This document shows, one piece after another, positions 9,314-17,414 of a stretch of 64,000 nt of DNA. Numbering within the stretch: position 1 is the stretch's first letter; each line of letters begins with the position of its first letter. The stretch covers positions 806,001-870,000 of the forward strand of contig NZ_CP092588.1 of NCBI RefSeq assembly GCF_023920225.1. The letters run 5' to 3'. Position numbers and translations under genes: made by a program. Source of the stretch: Vibrio gazogenes. GTDB lineage: Bacteria > Pseudomonadota > Gammaproteobacteria > Enterobacterales > Vibrionaceae. The notes under the pieces were generated by a model, which searched no databases, was not told the DNA's origin, and saw only the letters and a program-made list of their open reading frames with translations.

Positions 9314-10012
9314 TCAATCATAACGATTTACTCTTACATATCTATATTTCGCATAGGCTGGACGGCCATTATAACGGCTAGGTGGAAAATTAGGGTTGGC
9401 ACTAATCCAGTCATTCATAAATAATTGCATATAACTTGTCACACGTTGATTAACACGTCTGACCGTTACCCAAGAATTGTTATAGCGACTAAATACTTCC
9501 CATGTTACGCCATTCGCATCAATGGTAAATGCATATTTTTCCATACTCCAAATAGACATACCATACTGACCTAAATCAATATCTAATGGAAACTGTCGGC
9601 CACCGATCCATACATTGGTATGCAATAAGTTAGTGCCACCCATTAACTCAATATCAACTTCATAATGACTGGATGTTCCTGCTTGACCAGTGTAGGTAAA
9701 AAATGAACTGATAGTGCCGGGGACAGCAGCGGCTTGCATTTCAACTTCATAGCGACCACGCCGATAATACTGTGTTGTTCTCACTTCTGAACAACTCTTA
9801 TAACTTCCTTCATTCTTCGCATGCAATATCAAAACACCGGATTCTTGCCATACGTTTTTGGCTTGCCATGTACAGTCAAACTCACTGCCGCCATTTCTCC
9901 AGCCGTCTGATACAGACCAATTCAAACCACTCCAACCGAGAGCGAAACTGGAAGATACAAATAAAATATTTAATAAAATTACCTGAAAAACTAATCGGAA
10001 TGTTGTCATCAT
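9314..10012 (-). CDS. GH16 endo-beta-glucanase (lichenase-like)
   Basis: A 232-residue secreted enzyme with a signal peptide ending about ...SSFALG. The GH16 catalytic block is EVDIELMG, with nucleophile Glu, assisting Asp and acid/base Glu spaced as in bacterial beta-1,3-1,4-glucanases (E-x-D-x-E). Other lichenase-like elements are the N-terminal DCTWQAKNV region, RRGRYEVEMQAA and the C-terminal MQLFMNDWIS strand. It should cut mixed-linkage beta-glucan extracellularly into oligosaccharides. ATG 10012 is preceded by GAGG at a good distance; ATG 10024 is also in frame but too close to its AAGGA. It diverges from the GH9 gene. Confidence 0.85.
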   Translation of the reverse strand: MMTTFRLVFQVILLNILFVSSSFALGWSGLNWSVSDGWRNGGSEFDCTWQAKNVWQESGVLILHAKNEGSYKSCSEVRTTQYYRRGRYEVEMQAAAVPGTISSFFTYTGQAGTSSHYEVDIELMGGTNLLHTNVWIGGRQFPLDIDLGQYGMSIWSMEKYAFTIDANGVTWEVFSRYNNSWVTVRRVNQRVTSYMQLFMNDWISANPNFPPSRYNGRPAYAKYRYVRVNRYD

Positions 10013-10471
10013 GTTCAACCTCATATCCTTGTTGTGGCAGATGTATTTTGATGCTTACACATAAAAATGCATAGACACCAAACCTTTTTGCTTCTCGGAA
10101 CCGTGAAATGACTCTAATGATATTTATAAAAATTTGTCTATAACTAGATTTGAAAACAAGATTTCAAATAACCACAAAAAATAAAAATGAAGGCTTTAGT
10201 CACAATTTATTCATCATCCATGAAATGTTTCTTTTCATTAATTCTGATGAATTGAGTCATATGGAAAAACAAAAAAACAATAAGCTTCACAATTTAAAAA
10301 CTAACACTTGCATTATTATTTTAACTGTCGTTTTATCAATAATATCGAATATCTCGATTCTAAATACTATCTAACCCAATTTACCAAGGGAAGGCAACCA
10401 TACAGATATAATTCTTATTTATTTCATAATGAATATCTATCTGTATTCTTTAAAAAAATAAAGAGGTTAAA
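10013..10471. promoter_or_regulatory. Divergent promoter region between GH16 and GH9 genes
   Basis: About 460 bases, strongly AT-rich, with no convincing gene (a 74-codon TTG-initiated frame at 10150-10374 has no ribosome site). It must carry the promoters of both secreted glucanases. AGAGG lies just before the GH9 ATG. I cannot name a specific operator. Confidence 0.5.
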
Positions 10472-12811
10472 ATGAATCAAAAGCGGTTAACTATCGCAGC
10501 TATTATTAGTTGCGGTGTTATAGGATTGAGTGGTTGTTCGGTGAAGCCCGCTTCATCTAACAATCATGACAATGTTCATTCAGAAAACTTACTCACCAAT
10601 GGTCATTTTTCTCAAGGAACCGATGGATGGTGGGCCGCTGGTGCAACACTGAAATCAAGCGACCAAATGGGGTGTATTACCTTTGATAAAAAAGGTGCCA
10701 ACCCTTGGGATGTCATTTTAGGCCAATCCGGACTGGCCCTGAAAAAGGGAGAAGTTTACCAAATTCAATTTCAGGCAAAGGCATACCAACCGATCCGAGT
10801 GAAAACTTTGGTTCAACATGATGGCGCCCCCTATACCAGCTACTTTCTCAAAGATACAGCCTTGAGTCCGGAACTGAAGTCATTCCACTATTCATTCAAA
10901 CCTTCAGCCAACGATGATAAGGTGCAGCTTCAATTCCAAATGGGAAAGGCAGATCCGACGACTGTTTGTGTCAAAGATATCTCACTCTCCGGCCCTAAAT
11001 ACACCAAAAAAGCCAACCTCTCGAAGGTTCAGGTCAATCAAGTCGGTTACTTCGTTGATGGCCCTAAGCGTGCTGTGATTGCCACACAAAAGACATCACC
11101 GCTAACATGGAAACTGTTAGATGCCAACAACCATGAAATTGCTCAAGGAAAAACTACACCATTTGGCCTGAATAAAGCCTCCGGTGAGCCGGTGCAAATT
11201 ATCGATTTCAGCAATGTTCACAAACCTGTCAGCAACGCAGTGCTAGAAGTTGATGGTCAACGTAGCCATCCCTTTGCGATTGATAACTCGATTTACCGAA
11301 AAATGAAATACGATGCGCTTTCTTTCTTCTATCAACAGCGGAGCGGCATTGATATTTTGCCCGAATATGTACAGCGCAAAAATCTGGCTCGTCCGGCCGG
11401 ACATCTTCCCGAGGTTGTCACTTGTTTTAATAAAACCGATGCTAAAGGGAATGATTGGCCGGGATGTGATTTCTCTTTAGATGTGACCGGTGGATGGTAT
11501 GACGCAGGGGATCAAGGGAAGTATGTTGTCAACGGTGGCATCTCCGTCTGGACCCTGATGAACTACTACGAACGAGAAAAACTGGCCCATCCTAAACAAG
11601 CCAGTGCGTTTGCTGACGGTAAGGTAAAAATCCCAGAAAATCACAATAAATACAACGACCTGTTAGATGAATCCAGATGGATGATGAGTTTCATGATGGC
11701 GATGCAAGCCCCTGAACATGCGAAAGTCTGGGTACCGGTTGGTGACCAATCGAAACAATTGAATCATCTGAAACTGACACAGATTGACGCCGGTGGGATG
11801 GTTTTCCACAAGGTTGCTGATGATGCATGGACAGGCATGCCACTGCCGCCTCACAAAGATCCCAAAAAACGTTTCTTAAGCTACCCAACCACCGCTGCAA
11901 CACTCAATCTGGCGGCGACTGCCGCACAATGCGCACGGGTCTGGAAAGACACTGACCCAGCCTTTGCCAAACGGTGCCTTGTTGCAGCCGAAAAAGCATG
12001 GAAAGCCGCGAACTTACACAAAAATGTGTATGCTTACGACAACTTTGTTGGTTCTGGTCCATACGATGACACCCAATTAGGTGATGAATTCTACTGGGCT
12101 GCTGCTGAATTATTTACCACCACAGGTAAAAAAGAGTATCGGGATGCCATTCAGTCTTCACCCTATTACCTGACCACCCCTAAAGGGGATGCGAATGCAA
12201 CCGGAGATCTCTACTGGCAAGGCGTCAGCACTGCGGGAACAATCACACTGGCACTGGTACCGAATCAGTTACCGAAGGCAGACAAGGCAAAAGCACGGGC
12301 GAATATTATTCATACTGCCGATATGTATCTGCGCGCAATTGCCAAAGAAGGTTACCACATTCCTTACAGTGCAACAGAGTATACATGGGGGTCGAACTCG
12401 AATTTCATGAACCGGAGTATCTTCTTAGGTATTGCTTATGACTTTACTCATGATCCGAAATACGCTGACGCAGTCATTGATGCCATGGACTACATTCTCG
12501 GACGCAATCCGCTTGATCAGTCTTATGTATCCGGTTATGGCAGTCGCCCGTTGATGAATCCGCACCATCGTTTCTGGGCGCACTCAATCGATCAGAATTC
12601 ACCACGGGTACCACCCGGTGTGCTGTCTGGTGGCCCAAACTCGATCAGCTTCAGTGACCCTGTTGCATCATCGATGAAGGGGAAATGTATCGGACAGACG
12701 TGTTGGAAAGATGACATTGGTGCATGGACACTGAACGAAGTGACCGTCAACTGGAATGCGCCATTTTTCTGGACAGCGAGTTTCCTCGATGATTTCAGAG
12801 CACACCAATGA
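10472..12811 (+). CDS. GH9 cellulase lipoprotein with N-terminal CBM
   Basis: A 779-residue lipoprotein with lipobox LSGC (Cys22). Order: a CBM4/9-like sandwich about 40-170 (begins ENLLTNGHFSQGTDGWW), an Ig-like CelD-N domain about 175-275 (VQVNQVGYFVDGPKRAVIA), then the (alpha/alpha)6 GH9 domain to the end. Catalytic features are DVTGGWYDAGDQGKY (base Asp pair), HHRFWAHS and NEVTVNWNAPFFW with the acid Glu. The inverting family cleaves cellulose or cellodextrins, and the architecture is typical of marine glucanases anchored to the outer membrane. It opens the locus divergently from GH16 and ends at a strong terminator. Confidence 0.93.
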   Translation: MNQKRLTIAAIISCGVIGLSGCSVKPASSNNHDNVHSENLLTNGHFSQGTDGWWAAGATLKSSDQMGCITFDKKGANPWDVILGQSGLALKKGEVYQIQFQAKAYQPIRVKTLVQHDGAPYTSYFLKDTALSPELKSFHYSFKPSANDDKVQLQFQMGKADPTTVCVKDISLSGPKYTKKANLSKVQVNQVGYFVDGPKRAVIATQKTSPLTWKLLDANNHEIAQGKTTPFGLNKASGEPVQIIDFSNVHKPVSNAVLEVDGQRSHPFAIDNSIYRKMKYDALSFFYQQRSGIDILPEYVQRKNLARPAGHLPEVVTCFNKTDAKGNDWPGCDFSLDVTGGWYDAGDQGKYVVNGGISVWTLMNYYEREKLAHPKQASAFADGKVKIPENHNKYNDLLDESRWMMSFMMAMQAPEHAKVWVPVGDQSKQLNHLKLTQIDAGGMVFHKVADDAWTGMPLPPHKDPKKRFLSYPTTAATLNLAATAAQCARVWKDTDPAFAKRCLVAAEKAWKAANLHKNVYAYDNFVGSGPYDDTQLGDEFYWAAAELFTTTGKKEYRDAIQSSPYYLTTPKGDANATGDLYWQGVSTAGTITLALVPNQLPKADKAKARANIIHTADMYLRAIAKEGYHIPYSATEYTWGSNSNFMNRSIFLGIAYDFTHDPKYADAVIDAMDYILGRNPLDQSYVSGYGSRPLMNPHHRFWAHSIDQNSPRVPPGVLSGGPNSISFSDPVASSMKGKCIGQTCWKDDIGAWTLNEVTVNWNAPFFWTASFLDDFRAHQ

Positions 12812-12842
12812 TCGGGGCTAACTAGCATAGAAACTTGTTTGT

Positions 12843-12876
12843 AAGGCCGGAAATGATTATATTTCCGGCCTTTTTA
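12843..12876 (+). terminator. Rho-independent terminator of the GH9 gene
   Basis: Stem AAGGCCGGAAAT / ATTTCCGGCCTT with loop GATTAT, then a T run, 32 bases after the stop. Confidence 0.92.
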
Positions 12877-12989
12877 TTGATAAAAATTATATATCAACCA
12901 TAAACAACTATTGATATATATTATTAATGACAAATTGTAATAACTGAGTGTTTATCACTGGTTGTTAATAACAAACTGCGAATAACAAA

Positions 12990-14009
12990 CTATTGATAAC
13001 GAGATTTCGTGGAGTCCCGGGTAATTAAACTAATTGGTGGCAGTCTGACAACTTCGGTTTCACCACTTAACAGCTTTAAAATGCATCGCGCACTAATCGC
13101 ACCCAATTCATCTAAGGGCTGTCGTAAGGTCGTCAACGACGGCGTAAAATAAGGTGAAATGGGGAGATCATCAAAACCGATGACAGAAACATCATCCGGT
13201 ACTTTAAATCCATACTCGTTGAGCGCCCGAATGACACCATAGGCAGTTAAGTCATTCGCGGCAAAAACGGCTGAAAAATAGACTTTAGATTCAATCAGCT
13301 CGACCATCTTCTCATATCCGGTTTTGATACTAAAATCACCCTCGACAACGAGTTTATCTTTGAATCCGATACCGGCTTCATCGAGTGCTTTTTTATACCC
13401 TTCAAACCGTGAGATCGCATCATCATGATCTGCTAACCCTTTGATATGAGCAATATTTACATGGCCTAACTGGATTAAATGCAGTGTTGCTAAATATCCT
13501 CCCATCGTATTATCCAAAGAGATAGATTTAATTCTTTCCCCTTCAATATTGTATCCGACCGCAACGACCGGAATTTTCTCCGAGCACTTCTGGATCAGCT
13601 TTTTATCAACATTGCCGGAAATAATGATAACCGCATCGACATTGCTTTTAAGCAGATAATCTAAAGAGTATGAAATTAACGTCGCCTGCCAGCTATTGAC
13701 GGAAATCAGGAGTGAATACCCATGTTCGGCCAGTACCTTTTCCATATCTATCAGCAGACTACTGGTATATGGACTATCGGGGTTTTGTACCAGCACACCA
13801 ATTGTCATCGAACGTGTTTTTTCGAAGCGACCAACATGAATATGAGGTTTATACCCTAACGCCCGAATCGCTTCTTCTATTTTGGCGGTCTTGTCATTGG
13901 ACACATAAGACGTTCGGTTAAAGTACCGGGAAACGGTACTGGGGGATACATTCGCAAGCTTCGCTACTTCGTAAGCGGTAGGCGCCATGTTCTTATTAGT
14001 CTTATCCAT
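12990..14009 (-). CDS. LacI-family transcriptional regulator (first of two)
   Basis: A 339-residue LacI/GalR protein. The N-terminal helix-turn-helix is visible as AYEVAKLANVSPSTVSRYFN with hinge AIRALGYKPH. A periplasmic-binding-like effector domain follows (GVLVQNPDSPYTS, FAANDLTAYGVIRAL, VIGFDDLPISPYFTPSLTT). It likely senses a glucan-derived sugar and controls the neighbouring glucanase genes; the exact targets are inferred from position. Start taken at ATG 14009 with AGG 6 bases upstream. It is convergent with GH9 and on the same strand as the GH116 gene, but separated from it by a terminator and a palindromic repeat, so it probably has its own promoter. Confidence 0.88.
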   Translation of the reverse strand: MDKTNKNMAPTAYEVAKLANVSPSTVSRYFNRTSYVSNDKTAKIEEAIRALGYKPHIHVGRFEKTRSMTIGVLVQNPDSPYTSSLLIDMEKVLAEHGYSLLISVNSWQATLISYSLDYLLKSNVDAVIIISGNVDKKLIQKCSEKIPVVAVGYNIEGERIKSISLDNTMGGYLATLHLIQLGHVNIAHIKGLADHDDAISRFEGYKKALDEAGIGFKDKLVVEGDFSIKTGYEKMVELIESKVYFSAVFAANDLTAYGVIRALNEYGFKVPDDVSVIGFDDLPISPYFTPSLTTLRQPLDELGAISARCILKLLSGETEVVRLPPISLITRDSTKSRYQ

Positions 14010-14065
14010 AATCAACCTATTTAATAATATTAATCTACTCACACTAAACACTTTTAGCATAAGTC

Positions 14066-14172
14066 ATACACCCAAGTCACCTTTAGGCGTGTAGGATTCA
14101 GCGTATAGTGAGTTTGCTTCATTCAGAGGCGATTCTGATCGGAATCACCGCTGGAGTTACTTGGGGATGTAA
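14066..14172. repeat. Intergenic imperfect palindrome (ERIC-like)
   Basis: The ends form a long-range inverted pair (ACACCCAAGTCACC ... GGAGTTACTTGGGGAT). An inner hairpin GGCGATTC / GAATCACC encloses TGATCG. Size (about 107 bases), intergenic position and nested symmetry resemble ERIC/IRU-type repeats of enterobacteria and vibrios. Only one copy is in this window, so repetitiveness is not shown. Confidence 0.4.
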
Positions 14173-14183
14173 ATAAGTGAAGA

Positions 14184-14211
14184 ATAAGGGCTAAATTTCA
14201 TCAGCCCTTAT
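14184..14211. terminator. Terminator of the GH116 gene / main glucan operon
   Basis: Stem ATAAGGGCT / AGCCCTTAT with a 10-base loop, immediately after the GH116 stop codon. Confidence 0.75.
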
Positions 14212-14224
14212 GATAACGACAGGA

Positions 14225-17200
14225 TTAACGATAAATATAAGAAAAAATCATCCCCGGTCTAAAATAACGACCTGCGGTATATTTCATACTTTGTCTGATG
14301 AGCCACGCATAAAGTGCTTCAACCTGTGTCTCATCTAGCCCCTTATCGACAAATCCACGCATGAATTCCGCTTTCTCAGCACGAAGCGTCGGACTAACAC
14401 GCCCGTCTTCAAGCATCGCATGAACCGATTTTAAACACTGTAGGCACTGGTTTGCCTCTGCCTCATTCAGCGGAAGTAACATCTGTAAATCACTGGCGGT
14501 CACGCGGGCAGATCCATTGAATCCTTCCGGTGCTGCAAACGGAATTTTGGCGGAGTGATACAACGTATCATAAACAGTCTTCAATAACGTTTCGGCCTGA
14601 TCATATTTTCCGGCTAATTTAAGCGCACTCGCGACACTAAACTGGACACCCCCCCAGACATCCTGAGCCTGGAAAGCATCATGCGGTGCGCCGTCAGCCA
14701 GGGTCATATTTGCAACCCCCAAATGGGGACTGTTTTCTAGGTAATTGGTTTGGTAGATAAAATCGAGTGTCCGATTGACCCGATCCGGACGAAATAGCCC
14801 ATCCATCCCCATCAGTTTCAAATACGTATCTGCGACTAACGCATCACCGAAACTATTATCAGAATCCATCGCCATGGCGTGATATTCCTGGCTGAATGCC
14901 AGCGGAGCAATCGTTAAAAGCTGCTGTTTCTTATCCAATCGCTGTTCAAACCGAGACGGTTCACTGTGTTGATCGACACGATTGAGATAGTCATTCAAGA
15001 GCCGGGCATCGGCCACACGATCACCCGATAACGTCAGACCTAACTGTTGGAGAGGCTGATAATCTTGCCCTGTCAGGTGTTTCACTTGAATCGGGGTTGC
15101 AGAGAAATGGTAATAACCTTTTTGCTCATCCCACAAACTCTGTTCTAAGGTTTCAAGAGCGGCATCCGCACGTTGTTGATATTCGCTTGAGAGTTGTTGC
15201 TCTCCCATCATTTGGGCTAATTGACTCGCCACCTGAAGCCCTGCAACCCACAAACTCGCACAGTAAATGGCAACACCATGTGAAGAGAGATTATCAAAGG
15301 TATCATCGGTTCCATGCACTAATGGCAATGTGTCACCGGGTTCAATCAAAGAAGACAAATAATTGATACTTTCTTGCACCGCAGGCCAGCAAGCCTCAAT
15401 GATCGCGTGATTGCCGGTCTCCTGATAATGACGATAAACCATTAAAATAAATTTAGGTGCGAGGTCTTTCCATTCTTTAACGTTATGCCAGCTATAAGCA
15501 TCCGGCTGGATATCAAACGGGCTCCCTAAATCATGAATAACGGCACCGTAAACAGCACGAACCCCTAGATACTTATCATCACTCACATCAGCAAAAGGCC
15601 GTTCGGCATACTCCCAATAACGTCGAGGTGTCTCATCCTCAGACAAAATGGCCTGCGCAAATGCTTCCATGACTTTGCCATCTAAACGTGGCAACAGATA
15701 AAGAATCGCAAAAGAACCATAGAAATAGACATCCAGCGAATTGAAAAATGGGTAATCCACACATTCTTTGACTAAAAACCGATCATGACAGTCCCAAACC
15801 GTTGACTCCGCAAGAAACGATAAGGTATTCATCGCCATGGTGGAAAAGCTGACCGCGCTCTCGCGTGCTTTCATCTGTTGGGCAACCGAGTCATAGAGCG
15901 CGATTTGTTGCCGGATGATGCGTTCTTCAATCGACTCCAGTTGCGACAGCATTTCGGTCGCCATCAGTGTCGCTCTGTCACGTGCCGGGAAAAAGCGGCT
16001 ATAGGCCTTTTCGGAATGCCAGTTGTCCAACCAAATTTTACTGTGATCCATCACTTGTAAAAATCTTAAATCCAGCGACTCTCCGGGCTGTAATTCGACT
16101 TGAACAACCACTAAGGCTGACAGGGGTTCGCGCCCGGTGTAAGTCCCACTGTCAAAATAGCGATTGGTGCGCCCGATATTTAATGCCGCAACTAACACAT
16201 CATCCAACTGCGAGCCATACAGGGTCGGCTTCACGGTAATCGTGACTTTACCCGAATTCAGATCGGCGTGATTTGCCACAACCCCATATAAAACTTCCCC
16301 TTCAATATCTGATTGATATGGAGAATCACTGGTTAAACTCACGCCAATAAACTGTTGCTGTTCATCACTTATTTTTGCGGCGTGATGCTGCTGCTGAATC
16401 GCGTTGCGAACCAGTGAACATGATGAATCCTGAACACCTTGACGGCTTTTCTGATAGGTGGAACCAATCAGGTTATCAAAAGGCTGCGCTAACGTGACTA
16501 ACTTGGTGACCCCGGAACGGTTTTCTAAATGGAAGTGATTCCAGTGCAGCGGCAGAGAACACAGTTTTTCATCCCCTTTCATGATCGGTGACACCACTTT
16601 ACGGCGTACTTTCACCTCATCAAAGTGGGTGTACTCATACTGTGCAATCGGGTATAAGGCTTGATAGTGAATATCTTCTGATTTTACGACATCAATATCA
16701 GCGATGCGACGAGACGCCAGAGAGGATACTTCGGCTGACTCGTTGACCAATAACCCATTAAAAAACTCCATCGCGACCCAGAGCTGAGTTTCCAGTGCCT
16801 GAGGTGCTTGGTGAATTAAACGCTGAGTTTTCTCGGTAAATTCAATCTGCCAACGTGCAAATCGTTCCTGATTCTCAAGATAGAAATTTAACCCACGCAG
16901 ACCCTGTTTAATTCTTGATAACGTATTAGATTCATTATCGATTTCGAGCTCAACACCAGCAACAGTGACGGGATAAAATGTCAGGAACCGCTCTAAATCC
17001 TCAAGATGATGGATGCGGAGATTATCAACATCAAGATCATCCATGACGGATATATAAAAATCATTAAAATTAATTTGTTCTTGGGAACAGTCAATATAGA
17101 TACCGGGAATAAAACTGAAATTCGGGGTCTCACCTTTTGGGGTCAGTGTAAATGTCGAGCCAATGCCACCGACAGCCATTCCCGTATTTTCTGGCGTGGT

Positions 17201-17308
17201 CGAAACGGGCTTATACCACGGTTGAAGAAACTCAACGGCTTCGCCCTGACTACAGAGTTCACTCGCAAGCCCATAATAACTTGTATAGGGTATTTTGTTA
17301 TTCATCAT
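14225..17308 (-). CDS. GH116 (GBA2-like) glycoside hydrolase
   Basis: A 1027-residue cytoplasmic protein (no signal peptide). The N-terminal beta domain carries the DUF608/GBA2 motif GMAVGGIGSTFTLTPKG and FSFIPGI. The C-terminal (alpha/alpha)6 domain holds the family's nucleophile region KECVDYPFFNSLDVYFYGS, HDLGSPF, WKDLAPKFILMVYRHYQETG, and the acid/base region GTDDTFDNLSSHG. Family members are retaining beta-glucosidases, beta-xylosidases or N-acetylglucosaminidases, including human GBA2 and Thermoanaerobacterium TxGH116. Here it probably trims imported gluco-oligosaccharides or their branches. It is the last gene of the minus-strand operon, about 106 bases after GH94, with a hairpin between them. 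The alternative start at the second Met is equivalent. Confidence 0.85.
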   Translation of the reverse strand: MMNNKIPYTSYYGLASELCSQGEAVEFLQPWYKPVSTTPENTGMAVGGIGSTFTLTPKGETPNFSFIPGIYIDCSQEQINFNDFYISVMDDLDVDNLRIHHLEDLERFLTFYPVTVAGVELEIDNESNTLSRIKQGLRGLNFYLENQERFARWQIEFTEKTQRLIHQAPQALETQLWVAMEFFNGLLVNESAEVSSLASRRIADIDVVKSEDIHYQALYPIAQYEYTHFDEVKVRRKVVSPIMKGDEKLCSLPLHWNHFHLENRSGVTKLVTLAQPFDNLIGSTYQKSRQGVQDSSCSLVRNAIQQQHHAAKISDEQQQFIGVSLTSDSPYQSDIEGEVLYGVVANHADLNSGKVTITVKPTLYGSQLDDVLVAALNIGRTNRYFDSGTYTGREPLSALVVVQVELQPGESLDLRFLQVMDHSKIWLDNWHSEKAYSRFFPARDRATLMATEMLSQLESIEERIIRQQIALYDSVAQQMKARESAVSFSTMAMNTLSFLAESTVWDCHDRFLVKECVDYPFFNSLDVYFYGSFAILYLLPRLDGKVMEAFAQAILSEDETPRRYWEYAERPFADVSDDKYLGVRAVYGAVIHDLGSPFDIQPDAYSWHNVKEWKDLAPKFILMVYRHYQETGNHAIIEACWPAVQESINYLSSLIEPGDTLPLVHGTDDTFDNLSSHGVAIYCASLWVAGLQVASQLAQMMGEQQLSSEYQQRADAALETLEQSLWDEQKGYYHFSATPIQVKHLTGQDYQPLQQLGLTLSGDRVADARLLNDYLNRVDQHSEPSRFEQRLDKKQQLLTIAPLAFSQEYHAMAMDSDNSFGDALVADTYLKLMGMDGLFRPDRVNRTLDFIYQTNYLENSPHLGVANMTLADGAPHDAFQAQDVWGGVQFSVASALKLAGKYDQAETLLKTVYDTLYHSAKIPFAAPEGFNGSARVTASDLQMLLPLNEAEANQCLQCLKSVHAMLEDGRVSPTLRAEKAEFMRGFVDKGLDETQVEALYAWLIRQSMKYTAGRYFRPGMIFSYIYR

Positions 17309-17372
17309 TCATATCCATCGTAATTAAATATGTCACACGCTTGAAAAATATTAATTATGTGTTTTGAGATGG

Positions 17373-17394
17373 AAGGGCACACCGAGGTGCCCTT
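17373..17394. terminator. Hairpin between GH94 and GH116 genes
   Basis: Stem AAGGGCAC / GTGCCCTT with loop ACCGAG, in the 106-base gap. The T-rich side faces the plus strand, so on the transcribed minus strand it may act as partial attenuation or mRNA stabilisation rather than full termination. Confidence 0.55.
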
Positions 17395-17414
17395 TATTTA
17401 TCATTCGTCTAATA

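Noticed and set aside
10150..10374. Plus-strand frame of 74 codons with a hydrophobic end, upstream of the GH9 gene
   Set aside because: TTG start without a ribosome site, extreme AT content and no family pattern; more likely part of the divergent promoter region.
14225..17308. Second GH94-type phosphorylase
   Set aside because: The motifs GGIGSTF, KECVDYPFFNSLDV and GTDDTFDN are those of GH116/GBA2, and the GH94 motifs seen in the next gene are absent.
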